Numbered from the stretch's first letter, positions 36,531-49,371 are shown. The stretch: DNA of 64,000 nt from Cornus controversa (GCA_026545225.1 CM048852.1:56923146-56987145); one strand, 5' to 3'. The notes: generated by a model from the letters alone, not told the origin. Numbers and translations are program-made.

Positions 36531-36716
36531 AGAATAATGCTATCAAGAGAGCTCTCTTGTGACAAGAGCCACGAGCTCTCTATATTTAACCATTGGATTG
36601 AGATAGTTTTTTAAGATCCGAGAAAAGTCAAGTGAATCATTAAATACATCTTTCAATCTAGTTGTTAAATATGAAAAACTCATGACGAGAGGGAGCTCTC
36701 TTGATAGAATTATTCT
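36531..36716. mobile_element. Short MITE (186 bp)
   Basis: The left end AGAATAATGCTATCAAGAGA (continuing GCTCTC) matches the reverse complement of the right end AGAATAATTCTATCAAGAGA (continuing GCTCCC) over about 26 bp with two differences. The heptamer AACTAAT flanks both ends (36524-36530 and 36717-36723). The duplication size of 7, or 8 with slippage, suggests hAT, but the family is not certain. The interior is non-coding. Confidence 0.8.
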
Positions 36717-36723
36717 AACTAAT

Positions 36724-37660
36724 ATACTATTCAGGAGGTTAAATGTTTCAGTCTCAGGCAAATAAATTCAAAATCCAGAACATGTTCCCACTTGCAGTCC
36801 TACTACATAACCACCATTCTTCATTAGTTTGAAGTGCTACTTTGATTGTGTAAGAGAGTGCGGCAGAATATTCAATTACATTTGAATACCAGAAGTACCT
36901 GGGAGAATAGAAACAGCCAAAGGCTGATAATTCCCGTTGCATGTCCGCATATGGTTTTTTAAATTTCTGCTTAAGATCAAATTCATAGTAGTTCGGCCTC
37001 AACACAATTCATCTAAACCATTCCATGGGGTAATTGATATAATGCTTCGAATTATTTGCTGTCATTTGTGATGAACTTGGTCTTTAAGCATCGGAATATC
37101 CATCCTTTTTGTTATTAGTAACATTGTTTGAATTCATCATCATAATATATTTCTTCTGAAAACAAGAAAAAGAAAAAAAGAAGAAGAAGAAGAAAAAACT
37201 AGTAGACAAAACCCATCAATAATTCCTGACAATAAACAAGCTTTTAATAAACACTATCTGTAGTGAATTGAACCAACAGTCGCAATGTATCTTAATATTC
37301 TCTTTGGATTAATTTGGTTTATGAGTACTTCATCAATTAAAACGCACAAGCCTGATCCAGCCACCCTGCCAACAGAATCTGCACCAACAGAATCTGTTGC
37401 AGATTCAAACCCAGCATTCTCAACGCCCAGGAGAACTGCACCTCTACCCAGACCAACATCCACTGTTGAAGTAACCAAACCAACAGCTACAGGTTTAGTA
37501 TCCTAAGGGCTGCACCACTACCCAGATTAATGTCTAGCACAGAGTTACTCCCACCAGCACAATTATGTGTATATCTAAAAATGTAATCTCATACATGATT
37601 TTGCTAAGAAATTAATCAAAAATGGATGTGCTGTGATCAAAGTGAGAAGTTTCATCTAGA
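36724..37660. other. Intergenic sequence with a Pro/Thr-rich short frame
   Basis: A plus-strand frame at 37285-37506 (73 residues) encodes a short hydrophobic start followed by a Pro/Thr/Ala-rich tail with repeats of PTES. It has no recognised family. The codons near the end are partly repeated in 37430-37540 (GGAGAACTGCACCTCTACCC against GGGCTGCACCACTACCCAG), which suggests local duplication more than selection. I do not call it a gene. Confidence 0.3.
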
Positions 37661-38376
37661 AAACTGTAATGATTTTTTTATATCACCGACGGTTTAAATC
37701 GCCAGAAAATGCCCCTAAAATTGCCGAAAAAAACTTCCCCGGCGATTAAAAAATTTAACAAAAAATGTCCCACCGGTAGAGAATTACCAGCAGTTAATTT
37801 TGGTAAACTGCCGATAATTTCCAACAGTTTTTTTTACAGGTGCCAGAATTATACCGGTAGTTTTATCTACCAGTAAATACTTTTAAAGTACCAGTAATGG
37901 TTAATTTTTACTAGCAATTTACTATGAATCGCCGATAAATTACTGACGGTTTTAAAAAAACTGCCAAAAAAAATCAAAAATTTTTTTTTTCTCTCCCCTC
38001 ACTACTTTCCCACAACATCAGTGTACATTTTAACATCCAAATTAGTCAAATATCAAACATTAACGGCTAAAAGAAACTTCATTCATATAGCATTCATATT
38101 CAAATTAAATTTGACATCCACATTAGTTAAATATTAAACCTTACCACACTACCACTGCAATTGGACCACAATGAAGAAATGAATTCATTCTCAACCAATA
38201 TTCATGTCGTTGTGAGGGTGAAAACCGGGTGTGCACATTAATCCTTTTTAACGCATCCTTCAAATGAAAAATATCAAACAACAAATACTACATGTGATAA
38301 TAAACAGCCCCTGTAAGTTGGCTCAGTGGTGTGGGGTTCAAGTAATATGAACAAATATTGATTGAAGAAGGTTAAA

Positions 38377-38607
38377 TCAGTGATCGATTGGTACAAATGT
38401 ATTATTGACTTCTTTTGTACTACTAGATACAGCATCGCTCAACTCACGGCCCTTTGTTTCTAAGGGGAAGAGCAGCACACAAACTCCAGAAACAAAGATA
38501 ACAATCTCAAATAGAACAATGGCTGCAGCTTGATGACACCCGTGAACCAAACCTACTGCCACCAGAAGACATAGCATTCCGCAATTCTTCCCACCGAGCT
38601 TGCAACT
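38377..38607 (-). pseudogene. C-terminal fragment of organic cation/carnitine transporter 7-like (MFS) gene
   Basis: The minus-strand frame reads LLVAVGLVHGCHQAAAIVLF, then EIVIFVSGVCVLLFPLETKG and RELSDAVSS, the last membrane helix and tail of plant OCT7/NiaP-like major facilitator carriers. A splice-acceptor-like TGTTGTCAG precedes the homologous start at 38607. Near 38580 one base is missing relative to the family (VASSVGRI is in one frame, GMLC in the next), so the exon is frameshifted. A TGA at 38377-38379 ends it. No upstream exons of the carrier are seen within the window. The fragment lies inside the CACTA-like element. Confidence 0.7.
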
Positions 38608-39922
38608 CTGACAACAGTTGTCCTTACTGATGTTGGGTATATATACAAAAAAAACACACACAGATCAATTGCTTAGCTAAATGTTCTCTCATTTTGATCA
38701 ACTCACAGATGGATTAGATAGCTGCTACAGAGGACCAGCAAAGAAATTTGTTTTGAGACGACCATCAGATATACAAGCAGTGAAAGTGAAGAGAACATAG
38801 TATTGGTTACATACAAATGTTGAGCAAGCAAAATTGCGGCGAAGAGTACATAGTATCGGTTACATACAAATGTTGAACAAGCAAAATTGATAATATATTA
38901 TTCATATATTGAATCTCATTCTAGGGTTTCTCATCACGTGGCAGGCTTCTACAATGTACAAGGGCCTATATATGACAGCTACTTGTAAGGAATCAACAGC
39001 AATATTAGAAGAAAACCTCTTGAGCAATGATGTTAGATCTAATATACTTACACATTGGTATTGACAGTAAATTATAAATGCCCAATTTGGAAAATCTTGT
39101 TTACTGAAGCTCTAGACCCAGTTTGGTGTCACCTTGCTTGAGATTGACTTTGAGGATGGACTATCTGAAACCTTGGCAAGCGAGCGATACTAAAGTTTCA
39201 CACTCCTTGCATTGTCCAATGTCTTCACAACATACCTGTTTGCCATTTTATTAGTAAAATAAGAGTTGCGAGGAAAATAAGGCATGCAAGATATTGAAGA
39301 ATCAGGTATAAAACCAAAAAAAAACGAAAAAAAGAAGTTTGAGATTCCTTTTTTCTACTTCCATAGAGAACCAGTTTCTTAAATTGGGAGACTTCAGTAC
39401 ATGTTTCTTTAAGTTATTGTTCCCTATGGTAATCATCGACTTCCTGCCATGTACAAGTTCGCTGTAGCTTGCCCAATAGGCACCAAATCAAGCATTAAAA
39501 CCCCAAGCAAGTGGTTATGCTTGGCAAGTGATAAAATGCAGACCAAAGGTGACATATTTGAGAGAAACTAAAATGGAGTTCAATGCCAGAATATGCATTG
39601 GGAACATCAACTGAAACCAACTAGGAAAGAAATGAGAAGGAACAGTTCAAGACTTCCCAGAGTAAGTGGAACAGATTAAGATAAAAATAACAATGATCAA
39701 TGAAGCAAAAGCTTTAATTTTATGACAAATGGAAGGGAGAAAGAGAGTAGAAAATTGACTAACTATCCGTTCAAACATTGTGTTGTTACAATAGCCTCAC
39801 ATCCAACAAAATGCGGCGGTATCCTCTTGTTGCCCTGATACATTTTCTCTCTGATTAGTGATCCCAACAAAATGATAATGAAGCACAGCAAACACAACCT
39901 GGGATTTCGGGTGGAAAGAAAC

Positions 39923-40018
39923 CTTTATAATAACCCGATCAGTCACAGCAAATGGAAACTGAACACCTTTTCCGCTTGGATGATCCATGAGAGTTGAATC
40001 ACCATAACTACCTTTGTC
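39923..40018 (-). pseudogene. Exon-like fragment of an unidentified gene
   Basis: On the minus strand a 96-bp open stretch is bounded by GTGCAG (acceptor) and AAG/GTTTCT (donor-like). It encodes 32 residues in phase 0, starting DKGSYGDSTLMDHPSGK and ending VTDRVIIK, with protein-like composition. A second acceptor-bounded stretch near 39235-39190 reads YVVKTLDNARSVKL and then a stop, like a terminal exon. I do not recognise the family. Both could come from one captured gene. Confidence 0.4.
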
Positions 40019-41365
40019 CTGCACCACAGCAGATATTAAATATTTAAAATGTCAAGGTTAATCTAATGCAGCAGCTATTATGGCAGGGTGGTCTACACAC
40101 ATATATCATGTTTGGAATGCATAATGCCATCCTAAAATTAGAAAGGCCATGCATTTGCCCAACCGTTAATATCATTGTACTACATGACACTCCCTTGACA
40201 TCAACTACTAAGTTCAAAACAGAGAGAGTTACTGTAAAACCAAACAATGTTTTAACCTGTTCACAAATGTAGGTATAACCCAAGTCATCTTTAATCTGTA
40301 TTCAAACGCATTCTTTATATGAAATTATGTATATATTTATACCTACCCAAGGTTACATCTCACAACCTAAAGTTAATAGTGTACACATTTTTAAGCTATC
40401 ACGCATCAGCTATGAACCATTCTTCACAGGTGTGACCTACTTTGTGATCAAATACAAGGTGCTCTGTCCCATCACAATGAAATTGTTCTATTATTGTTAT
40501 TGACAGGATTGGATAAAAAAACAGATATCAAATAAGGTATAAGTAAATTACCTTCCAAAAGGATGTAAACTGAAACAACACCAAATAAAATAAAAAACTG
40601 CAGAAAAGAAACAAAACTAATAGAACAATTTACCGAAGTTGATTAAATTTTTACTTTAGAAACTAGATTAATAGAATTTTAAATTTCAATCAATTCACCA
40701 GATCAGTTCTCTGTCCTTTTTCTCTTTTTCTTTTCCTTCGTGTTTTCCTTCGATGGAACCTACATATTTAAGAAAGACATTTACTTAGTAGATAATACTT
40801 CAATAACTTAATAATTATATATAAAACATGCTAGTAACATGTATAAGGTTAGTTTCATTGTTTAACTTCAAATTGACACATGACCTCAAAAGCCTAACTA
40901 AGAAACCAAATTAAACCTCAAAATAATCAATACACCATTCAATTACAAAGCTATTAAAAAAATAATTTAGAAGATGGATAGAAAAACGCATACAGTTGTA
41001 TTTCATGATACAACCAAACAGAGAAAGCACTAGAAAATTCACACCTGATCACTTAATCCAACACAGAATGCTCCGGAAACTCAATCAATCACCTAATCCA
41101 GAAGTCGAATCGAGCTCCAACCTCAAGTGTTCGAGCTCGGCTTGGTCAGGTTCATGAGCTTTCACAAAACACACACATGCACAGATCTATCATACACATA
41201 TTACACACACGCATATGCAGCATGCACATATCTGTCTAAAACTAAATTTCCATCAAAAGAAATTTCATAAAAAAATTTAAAAAGTAGAAATACGTGGAAA
41301 ATCACCGATCTCGTCAAAGCCACTGCTCCGATCTCGCCAAAGCCATCGTCACCATCCTCCCATGC

Positions 41366-41379
<14 letters not shown>

Positions 41380-41397
<18 letters not shown>

Positions 41398-41475
41398 CAA
41401 ACACAAAATACAGATCGGCAGTCGTGAGTTGGGACTTAGGATATAGAGAGGAGTGCGGGCCGTGCGGCTAGGGTT
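41380..41475 (-). promoter_or_regulatory. Possible promoter/leader inside the CACTA-like element
   Basis: In minus-strand sense, ACCCTAGCCGCACGGCCCGC is followed by TCTATATCC and a (CT)n tract (41370-41396), then several ATGs with short frames. This is GC-richer than its surroundings and resembles a plant gene 5' end. It could drive a transcript toward the gene fragments at 40018-38377. This is inference. Confidence 0.3.
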
Positions 41476-42354
41476 GAGCGTAATTGAGTGGTTAAAGAAT
41501 ATATATAGATGGGCTTTCAGAACATGGGCTTAGGTTTGAGCTTTGTTAATTCTCTTGGACTTGGTCCATTTTATTTTTAAAAAGTTTGGTAATGCATTTT
41601 ATTGATTTGATTGGGCTGGGCTAAAGTTATAAGTTTAAAAGAAAATGCTTGTGATTGGGTTAGGCAAATGCATGGCCTGTGATTGGGTTGGGCTGGACTA
41701 TAGTTATAAGTTTAAAAGAAAATAAATGGCCTAAGCTTCCGAGCCCAACTCGAACTTGATTATTTCTGGCCGTTCTAAAAAAATTGCCGCTAAGTCAATT
41801 ATTTTTGGCAGTTTTCAAAAAAGTGCAGGTATATAATGCTATTTCTGGCGGTTTAAAATAAATTGCCAGAATTCTTAGTCATTTTCGGTGATTTTTAAAA
41901 ATTGCCGATAATAACTTCAAATTTTTGACACTTCCAATACCGCCGGTCAAAAATATGAAAAATACTAAATATGTTGTAGTGGAATATCACAATGTTGGCC
42001 TGAAACTAATTAATAGTAAAACAAGACATGAAATAAATCATTTACAAACATATGTAATCGCGGCAAAGCTTCCTATATAGGGCTTGTTTTTCTTAATTGA
42101 ACAGTGCACAACTTAAAATTGAGGAAGCCAAAATAAAACATGAAAGTCCTGCTCTCCTTCCGTGGGATGTCCAAATGCTTCATTAATCAAAATTGAATAC
42201 ACTTGAACTTTGCAGAATATGTATTTCACCAACCATGTGTAATTATCATGTCATTTATTTTCAATAATAATTTTAGAAGTTGTATTGGTCCCAGTGAACA
42301 GAGCTGATTTTGTTAATTCTGGCTCAAACCTCGTAAACATGAAACAAATTATTG

Positions 42355-43272
42355 GGGTAGTGTATCCTCATAGACACAATATATATCTATATGTGTAAGT
42401 GCCCATAGACACGAGTTGAAAACATAATACAAAAAGATACATAATTTCCTAAAATTTCTTCTATCATGTCACCAAGTTCCCGAAAAAAATATTAGCATTG
42501 TACTTCTCTAGCTTGTTAAGTTGGAATGACGTATTTGCCACTTATTTCGACAACTAATGCACTTTGCACATTTTCAACTTTTAACAATTCAAGGGGCAAT
42601 CTTCTATGTTGATAATAAAGATGGTTTTCTCAGAAATTACTTGTTCCATTTGTTTTTACATAGCATTATAAGGTAAAAACTCATCTTACATTTTTTAAAA
42701 AATATTCGAATAAATTGGGAAATTTTACATCCAAGTTATGCTTATCTTTGATTTTTGCTTCTTGATCCTGCAGTGTACCTTCTTTCCATTTTCTGTGGTA
42801 CTACTTCCATATGGGGTAGTGTATCCTCATAGACACAATATATATCTATATGTGTAAGTGCCCATAGACATGAGTTGAAAACATAATACAAAAAGATACA
42901 TAATTTCCTAAAATTTCTTCTATCATGTCACCAAGTTTTAGAATAAAATATCAGCATTGTACTTCTCTGGCTTGTTAAGTTGGAATGACGTATCTGCTAC
43001 TTATTTCTACAACTAATGCACTTTGCACATATTCAACTTTTAACAATTCAAAGGGCAATCTTCTATGTTGATAATGAAGATGGTTTTCTCAGAAATTACT
43101 TGTTCCATTTGTTTTTACATAGCATTATAAGGTAAAAACTCATCTTACATTTTTTTAAAAATATTCGAATAAATTGAGAAATTTTACATCCAAGTTATGC
43201 TTATCGTTGATTTCTGCTTCTTGATCCTGCAATGTACCTTCTTTGCATTTTCTGTGGTACTACTTCCATATG
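42355..43272. repeat. Tandem duplication, two 459-bp copies
   Basis: The unit begins GGGGTAGTGTATCCTCATAG and ends CTGTGGTACTACTTCCATAT. Copy 1 spans about 42355-42813 and copy 2 about 42814-43272. The start landmark TGTATCC lies at 42361 and 42820, a period of 459. By eye the copies are about 95 percent identical. There is no coding frame. Such a head-to-tail duplication is most simply a recent unequal-crossover or replication product. Confidence 0.92.
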
Positions 43273-44680
43273 AGTTTTCAACCATTTCAGGAGCAGTATT
43301 TACCAGGGAAAGAAAATTTTACCGAGAAAAAGAATTCCAGGAACAATCTTTCCCTGATGTAACCCAAAAATTTTAAATGGGTTGCTCAGAAAATAACTTA
43401 TATGTTCTATTTTATATTGCATTATAAGGTGAAATCAGCCACACTTCTTTTTCTTTTTCACCCATAATTTTCAAGATTAGAATCAATTTGGGAAAAGTTG
43501 AAATCAACCAAGAAATGGTAATTCTTCCTATAAATCACGCTTTACCACCAAAGTAATGTTCTATTACTTGTAATTACCGGAAAAAGTAAAAGTTCTGGTA
43601 CTTTGTTTAGAGTCTAGACATCGTTATGTTCCTTAGGTTAGCTTCTAACTATTGATGTTCATTCATTCTATAAAGTCTAATCTATTTTTTTTTTTAAATA
43701 ACATTTAATCTTTAAAAAGCCTCAAACTTGTACTGAAATGCTATTCACTGCACTAATACTAAATTTTGACACAGAAACTTGAAAAAAGGAAAGCAAACAA
43801 TAATATGCATAAAACCTCTAACACTTATATTATACAGTTATACACATGTACATGTGCGTTTAACACAATGGGGTTTATGATAAATTTACTCTTTGGAGTG
43901 GAATCAGAGAGATAGGGTTTATTGAAATCCCAGAGTGTCTGCTTTAGAGGCCTCTCATGAATTTCAAACCCTAAAAATCCAAAAAAATAAAAAACACCAA
44001 GGAAATTAAAACCCAAAACCAATTAGAATATCGGAAAACATTGAGAAAAAATCCCTGTTTGTTTGCTCAAAATATAGAAGAAAAGAGAAGAAATTTTACT
44101 TACACTACACATTGTTTAGTTAGCTCTAAAGAAAACATAAAATTGAACGACAGTTACTAACTTGTATGAAATTGAACATGAGGGAAAATTAGCTCCCATT
44201 ATTTTTTTGGTAATTAGTTTCCATTTTCTTAATTAGTTTCAATTTCTTAGTATTCAAACGAAATGAGAACGGTCAAAGAGAAACTCACAAAGCTTTAAAC
44301 CCTGGACAGTTATTTCGTCTAACCCTAGCAATCAATGGCTTTACCAAGACGAATTTACTTTGATCAAGCAAGTAAATTATACTATCATTGGTCTGGGAAA
44401 CCAAAGTCTCGTTGAAGTGAGTATGGTTTAAGTTGAGAAAAACATTGGAAATTATCGAATCAACTGAATGGTTAGTTGGCTACTTCTAAGTTTTAACGGT
44501 CATTTCCTAAAATCTGGAGGGAAAGGAAAAGAAAAGAAAGATTATCATTAGTTAAGATTTGGGATGAAAAATAAAGAAAAGAAATGGACAGTATTAATCC
44601 ATCATGAAAGAAGAAAAAGAAAGAAAGTAATGGTGATAACTCTTTATTTTGTCCAATATTAGAAATAAAAGAAAGATAAA
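43273..44680. other. Intergenic sequence, no gene recognised
   Basis: AT-rich. Frames here are short and not family-like. Confidence 0.4.
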
Positions 44681-44681
44681 A

Positions 44682-44929
44682 ATTTACATTAAAGTGATCT
44701 AAAAGTGTTAGTCGAAACTTATATGTCGCAGGAATCTGAAAAGACTACTATTTGATTATACTCATTTTGGGCCTTAGGATGATCCAACCTGGTCCTATGA
44801 CTTCACAATCAGTTCTATATCACAACGGATAATACATCTACAAGACTACAATACATCCGGTGTTACTTTTTGAATTCCGGTGATATATAAGTTTTGACTA
44901 ACACTTTTATATAACTTTAATGTAAATAT
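44682..44929. mobile_element. Foldback MITE (248 bp)
   Basis: The left ~52 bp (ATTTACATTAAAGTGATCT, AAAAGTGTTAGTCGAAACTT, ATATGTCGCAGGAAT) match the reverse complement of the right end (ATTTACATTAAAGTTATAT, AAAAGTGTTAGTCAAAACTT, ATATATCACCGGAAT) at about 85 percent. The interior is non-coding. The flanks show no clear target duplication, so the family is unassigned. Confidence 0.75.
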
Positions 44930-47923
44930 GTACACGCGCGATCTAAATTCACCCAGTATATTTACACCGAACGTATTGTAAATCTTCTCCATAAGGGGAC
45001 AAAGCATTCTTAATTATCTAAAAAAAGAAAAAAAAGAAGGAACAAAACATATTACAAAGGTAGAGACAAAACAAGGGAAAATTAATTAAGAGATTTATTG
45101 CAAGTGCTGTTTTGTCTGGGTGGTTGGGTTGCTCTCCTTGTCTAAGAGTGGAGGCAGGGAAGAACACCAATAGGATGACTAAGAGTGTTTTGGGTTAACC
45201 ATAAAAGATGGGTATGACTCACTTTTTTATTTTTTACGTTTGGTCAGGTGCTAAAATATTATTGATTCACGTCAAGCAGCAGGACCCAAACATTGTCCTT
45301 TGCTATATAAGAGCTTGTGTTTTTGTTGTTTGTTTTTACTACTATTATTTTTTAATTCGCTTCTTAATGTAATGTGTTTGTAAGGTTTGTGTTCTATTTC
45401 AGCTTTGTTGAAAGTTTGAATAATTAGAAGTGAAAATTATGATATGAAACCCTCACTTTTTTCTCGCTGCAAGTCTTGGATGTAAACTTGATAAATATTG
45501 ACGGGACGTTCTTCGGATTCGTTTCATGTTCTTTTTTTGCCTCCTAATATTTCACCTAAATATTGATGCTTACTTTAGTTATATTTTCTTGGATGTTTGT
45601 TTTTTCGTTTGTGATTAGATTGATTGACGTTGGTGTATAATTATTATTCATGCTTATCCTACTCATAGGAAAATAAAATCTCAACCTCATTTACCTTGTT
45701 ACATGTGTATTGAATTTGACCCAAATTAAACATACACGAGATGGTAGGACTCACTCGATAAAATTTATATGGATTGAATTCGACCTGGTCAATAAACAAA
45801 GACGAGATGGTGGGACTCACAAAATGGGATGCACTAATAGAAAGTCTCGTAACCTAATTTGTGTCTATCTGTTTGGGTTGAATTCAACCTAAAAATATCT
45901 TTGTGTATGTTAAAAATATTTTTGTGTATGTTAAATTCTCTACTGTTACAACACGGTACTGCAAGATTTTTTAACACAATTAAATAGGTCTTTTTACACA
46001 TTAAATCTATCTATATTAATTAGATAAAATTTGTTGAAAAACAGAATTAAATGTATTGAAAAACAATTTTAATGGGAGCACTGTTGATGCTTTACTCCCC
46101 TAACAAGCTGACAAAAAAACAGGGTATCATTCATTCAAGTGTTGAAAGCCAATTGATCTGCCAAGTTGTGTTTGTTGTTTCCGTAGGAAAACAAAAATGA
46201 AAGACCTAAAAAGAAGACAAATTGAAATTGCTGCCAAATGAGTATGCAACAAGTCAGGTACCACGATCATCGTTTTGCCCCCTTGCAGCAGTACTCCTTA
46301 ATGAACCATGCACAAAGCCTTCGCATCACAGCCTCATGATGTCGAGTAATTTACTGTATAAACTTTGGTAGCTAGGTGTGTTTGCTTCCCATTTTGTTGG
46401 ATGAAACACACATCAATCTCAAAAGTTACAATAATCTCGATATATATTCTCAGCCATTGGTTCACTGTCTGATCGAGACTCCAATATAGTCACAAGTTTT
46501 CGGTCGTACTCAAAATGTCAAAATTAGTGTCAAACGATCAGTACTTGTTTTTATGATTGCATGTATATATATATATATATATATATATATGTGCAGTACT
46601 TTGCTATCATATATGCAATTTGTTGGTTTGATCGATTGCTTTGATTTGTGTATATATATAATATGCACGTGAACCAGGGACATTGACACAAATTCGTACC
46701 AAATGGTGATGCTATTTGCTAGTTAGTATATGGTTTCTACAAATAGAAACTGGCCCGTGAACTTCCTGTCCTTGTTCTGGATCCATCTTACATCGCAACA
46801 GTTGTTATATATGTATATTACAGTTGTCAAAGACTAAAATGTCACATGGTGCTCGCTGTTAACAAACCTATTCAAAAAATATGAAATTCATCACAATCCA
46901 ATAGTTGAAACATTACCTATTCCAGATACAATGACAAAAAAACTGTTTAAATAAATGATTAACACTAAACATAAACGCTAATGGATCAAACAGTTTGTAA
47001 GATAATTTGAATAGGTGCAAAAAGTACCAATGTAACAATTGTAATATAGCACTCCCCTTAATTTTTTGGTTCGAGTCTCGTGTATTCAGAATTTGCCAAA
47101 GAGAGAAATATAATGATTCTTAGGTGGCATTAGAATCTAAGTCAATCGTTGTCATGGTACGCAAATGAAATAATATTGATGTTAGGTCTTGATGCAAAAA
47201 TATAATTCTAGTTTGTACTTTAATTTTGTAATGTTGATATTTTGTATCATAGTATCATACTATAAGCACGCCAAGTTTTTTTTTTTTTTTTTAAATCGAT
47301 AAGCACCAAGTCACCTCAAGAGACAAAGGTGTATGCAAACTAATAATTATTATTGTAGCACTGTCCATCACATTGTGCAGCAATGTAGCAAGAGGGGTTG
47401 GAATTTCTCCAAAAGAAAAGAACACATTAATTCAAATTGCACATATATATATATATATAGGGTCAAAATGCTCAACTTAGTTGGAAAAATAGAAAGAAAG
47501 TTTGATTTGTACTAGAAGTTAGTTAACTTTGTGATTGTGATATGAGTCATATGACAGAATCAAAGATTGATTAATGGAAAAAGTCAGTATGTTGAACTAT
47601 AATCTCAAGGTTGTGACTAGAACCAGATAGCTAGTAGAATATACTTGAGTAGTCCATCTGATTGAAAGATAGAGAAAGCATCGAATAAAAACCACAAACA
47701 CCAGACCTCGACCCCTAAAACCCTACTAGGAGAGATTGGAAGTAGCTAGGGCAAGAGACAAGGTTGGAATGGGTGATGGATTGTTTGGTTCTGATGATTA
47801 ATGCACACATGTGAATTGGTGGGTACGTGCTGATTTGTCCATGTGGAATGAAGACAATATGTTGGATCAATTTGAATTATGAATTACATATATATATATT
47901 CAAATCCATCTTCCCATATATAC

Positions 47924-47956
<33 letters not shown>

Positions 47957-48450
47957 TAATTTTCTCTCTCCCCGTGTGGTGAAGGTAATTACCATTCTTG
48001 ATTCTATTCTTACAGTTTCTCTCTCCATGGGAACTTCCTATACTTAATTTCTCTTCTTAAAGTTTGGCAAATATGCTGGTTGGCAGCTCAGAAAGTTTCC
48101 AAGATTTCTTTTAATTTTTTTCCAACAATCAGCCATTTTATGCATTTTAATTTCTATTTTTCTTATTGGAACCATATTAACTGTTTAGATCATTGTACAT
48201 GATGTGCCCCTATAACTTACTTACCATAATGTGGAAGTGACACTTCATTTTTAATGCTTTGTTTTTATGGAATTGAATTCATGTATGCATGCATGATATA
48301 TGCCGTGTGGACCCCGTGAAAAATATAATTGGATTCAATCTGTCATTCGACCATCCTCAGCCTCTTCTAATTTTTGGGTAATGCATTTTTGTCATCTATT
48401 TCTGAATTATATTCTCGCTGGAATCTCCAACTGCTTGACACACACATGTA

Positions 48451-48493
<43 letters not shown>

Positions 48494-48894
48494 TATGAGT
48501 ATATATGTATAATTTAATATATTCGTATTATATTCTCATGCATCCCAAGTAAAAGGTCAACATACCATTTTCCTTGAACCATCGAATCATAAATTTCAGT
48601 TTACTACATTATATACTGTATATAGTTGTGTGTGAGTCTGTGTGTATATATATAAGTGCATACAGCAGCTTAAAGGTAAATACAGAACATCAAATGACTG
48701 GCTATACATCAGAATGAATATAGTTCCTTTTAAAAATATTATAGTGTCAATTTATTGGTTCATAACTATCTCATTTCTTTAATTTCCGGAAAAAAAAACT
48801 CTCTTTTTTTTATTATTAGAGGAGGTTATCCGCACTCTACTGTTTAACAAATGAAATAACATTAGTGAAATGATTTACTATTTTAGGAAGTGTT
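44930..48894. other. Intergenic sequence, no gene recognised
   Basis: A roughly 70-bp unit (TTGAATT(T/C)GACC ... ACGAGATGGT(A/G)GGACTCAC) occurs twice at 45709-45830. (AT)n tracts lie at 46564-46590 and 47925-47940, the second followed by (AC)n. No family-like coding sequence was found. Confidence 0.4.
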
Positions 48895-48902
48895 ATATAA
48901 TA

Positions 48903-49371
48903 TAGGGGTGTACAAAAAATTCGTCAATTCATGAATTTGATTTCATCTTCATGCATATCGATTGGATGGGATTGGAAGACTAATAGATCGGTTGTACATT
49001 TAAAAAATAAGTATCTGTATAACATAGATCAAATTACGGATTGAAGGTCAGAAATTATATCCAATCTGTGACAATTTGCTAGAATTTATAATATTTATTA
49101 TATATATAATAATATCTTATAACTTTTAATTATAATAATATTATAATATCTTATATCTTTTAGGCTAAAAAATTGTTATTGGGTCCTAGTTAAAAATTAA
49201 TTATATTGACTTGTTTAAATTAAATTCAATTCGTCAATTCGATCCAATCCATTATTTCACGAATCGAATTGGATTGAGTCTTTTTCGAATTGCATATTTA
49301 TCAATTTGTAGACCGTAAATTAGATTAAAATTATACCTAATTCAATCCGATCCGATCCGTGTTCACCTCTA
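48903..49371. mobile_element. Non-autonomous hAT-type element (469 bp)
   Basis: The left end TAGGGGTGTACAAAAAATTC and the reverse complement of the right end TAGAGGTGAACACGGATCGG share the TAG(G/A)GGTG(T/A)AC signature. The flanks are atataata (48895-48902) and atataatc (49372-49379), 7 of 8 matching. ATTCGTCAATTC and GAATTGGAT subterminal motifs are present, as in the element at 5909. There is no transposase. Confidence 0.72.

Larger units (their letters stand above)
37661..41981. mobile_element. CACTA-like element, non-autonomous, carrying gene fragments
   Basis: The right end reads TGTTGTAGTG at 41972-41981, that is CACTACAACA reading inward, the CACTA terminal signature. Both outer 250-300 bp are packed with short motifs of the kind GCCGATAA, ACTGCCA, CCGGCGG and AATTGCCAGA in direct and inverted order, as in CACTA subterminal regions. 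The left terminus near 37661-37670 is degraded, with no clean CACTA. No transposase (TnpD/TnpA) is seen. The interior has a carrier-gene fragment (38377-38607), exon-like pieces (39200, 39923-40018) and a promoter-like CT-rich leader near 41380-41470, all on the minus strand. The left limit is approximate. Confidence 0.65.
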
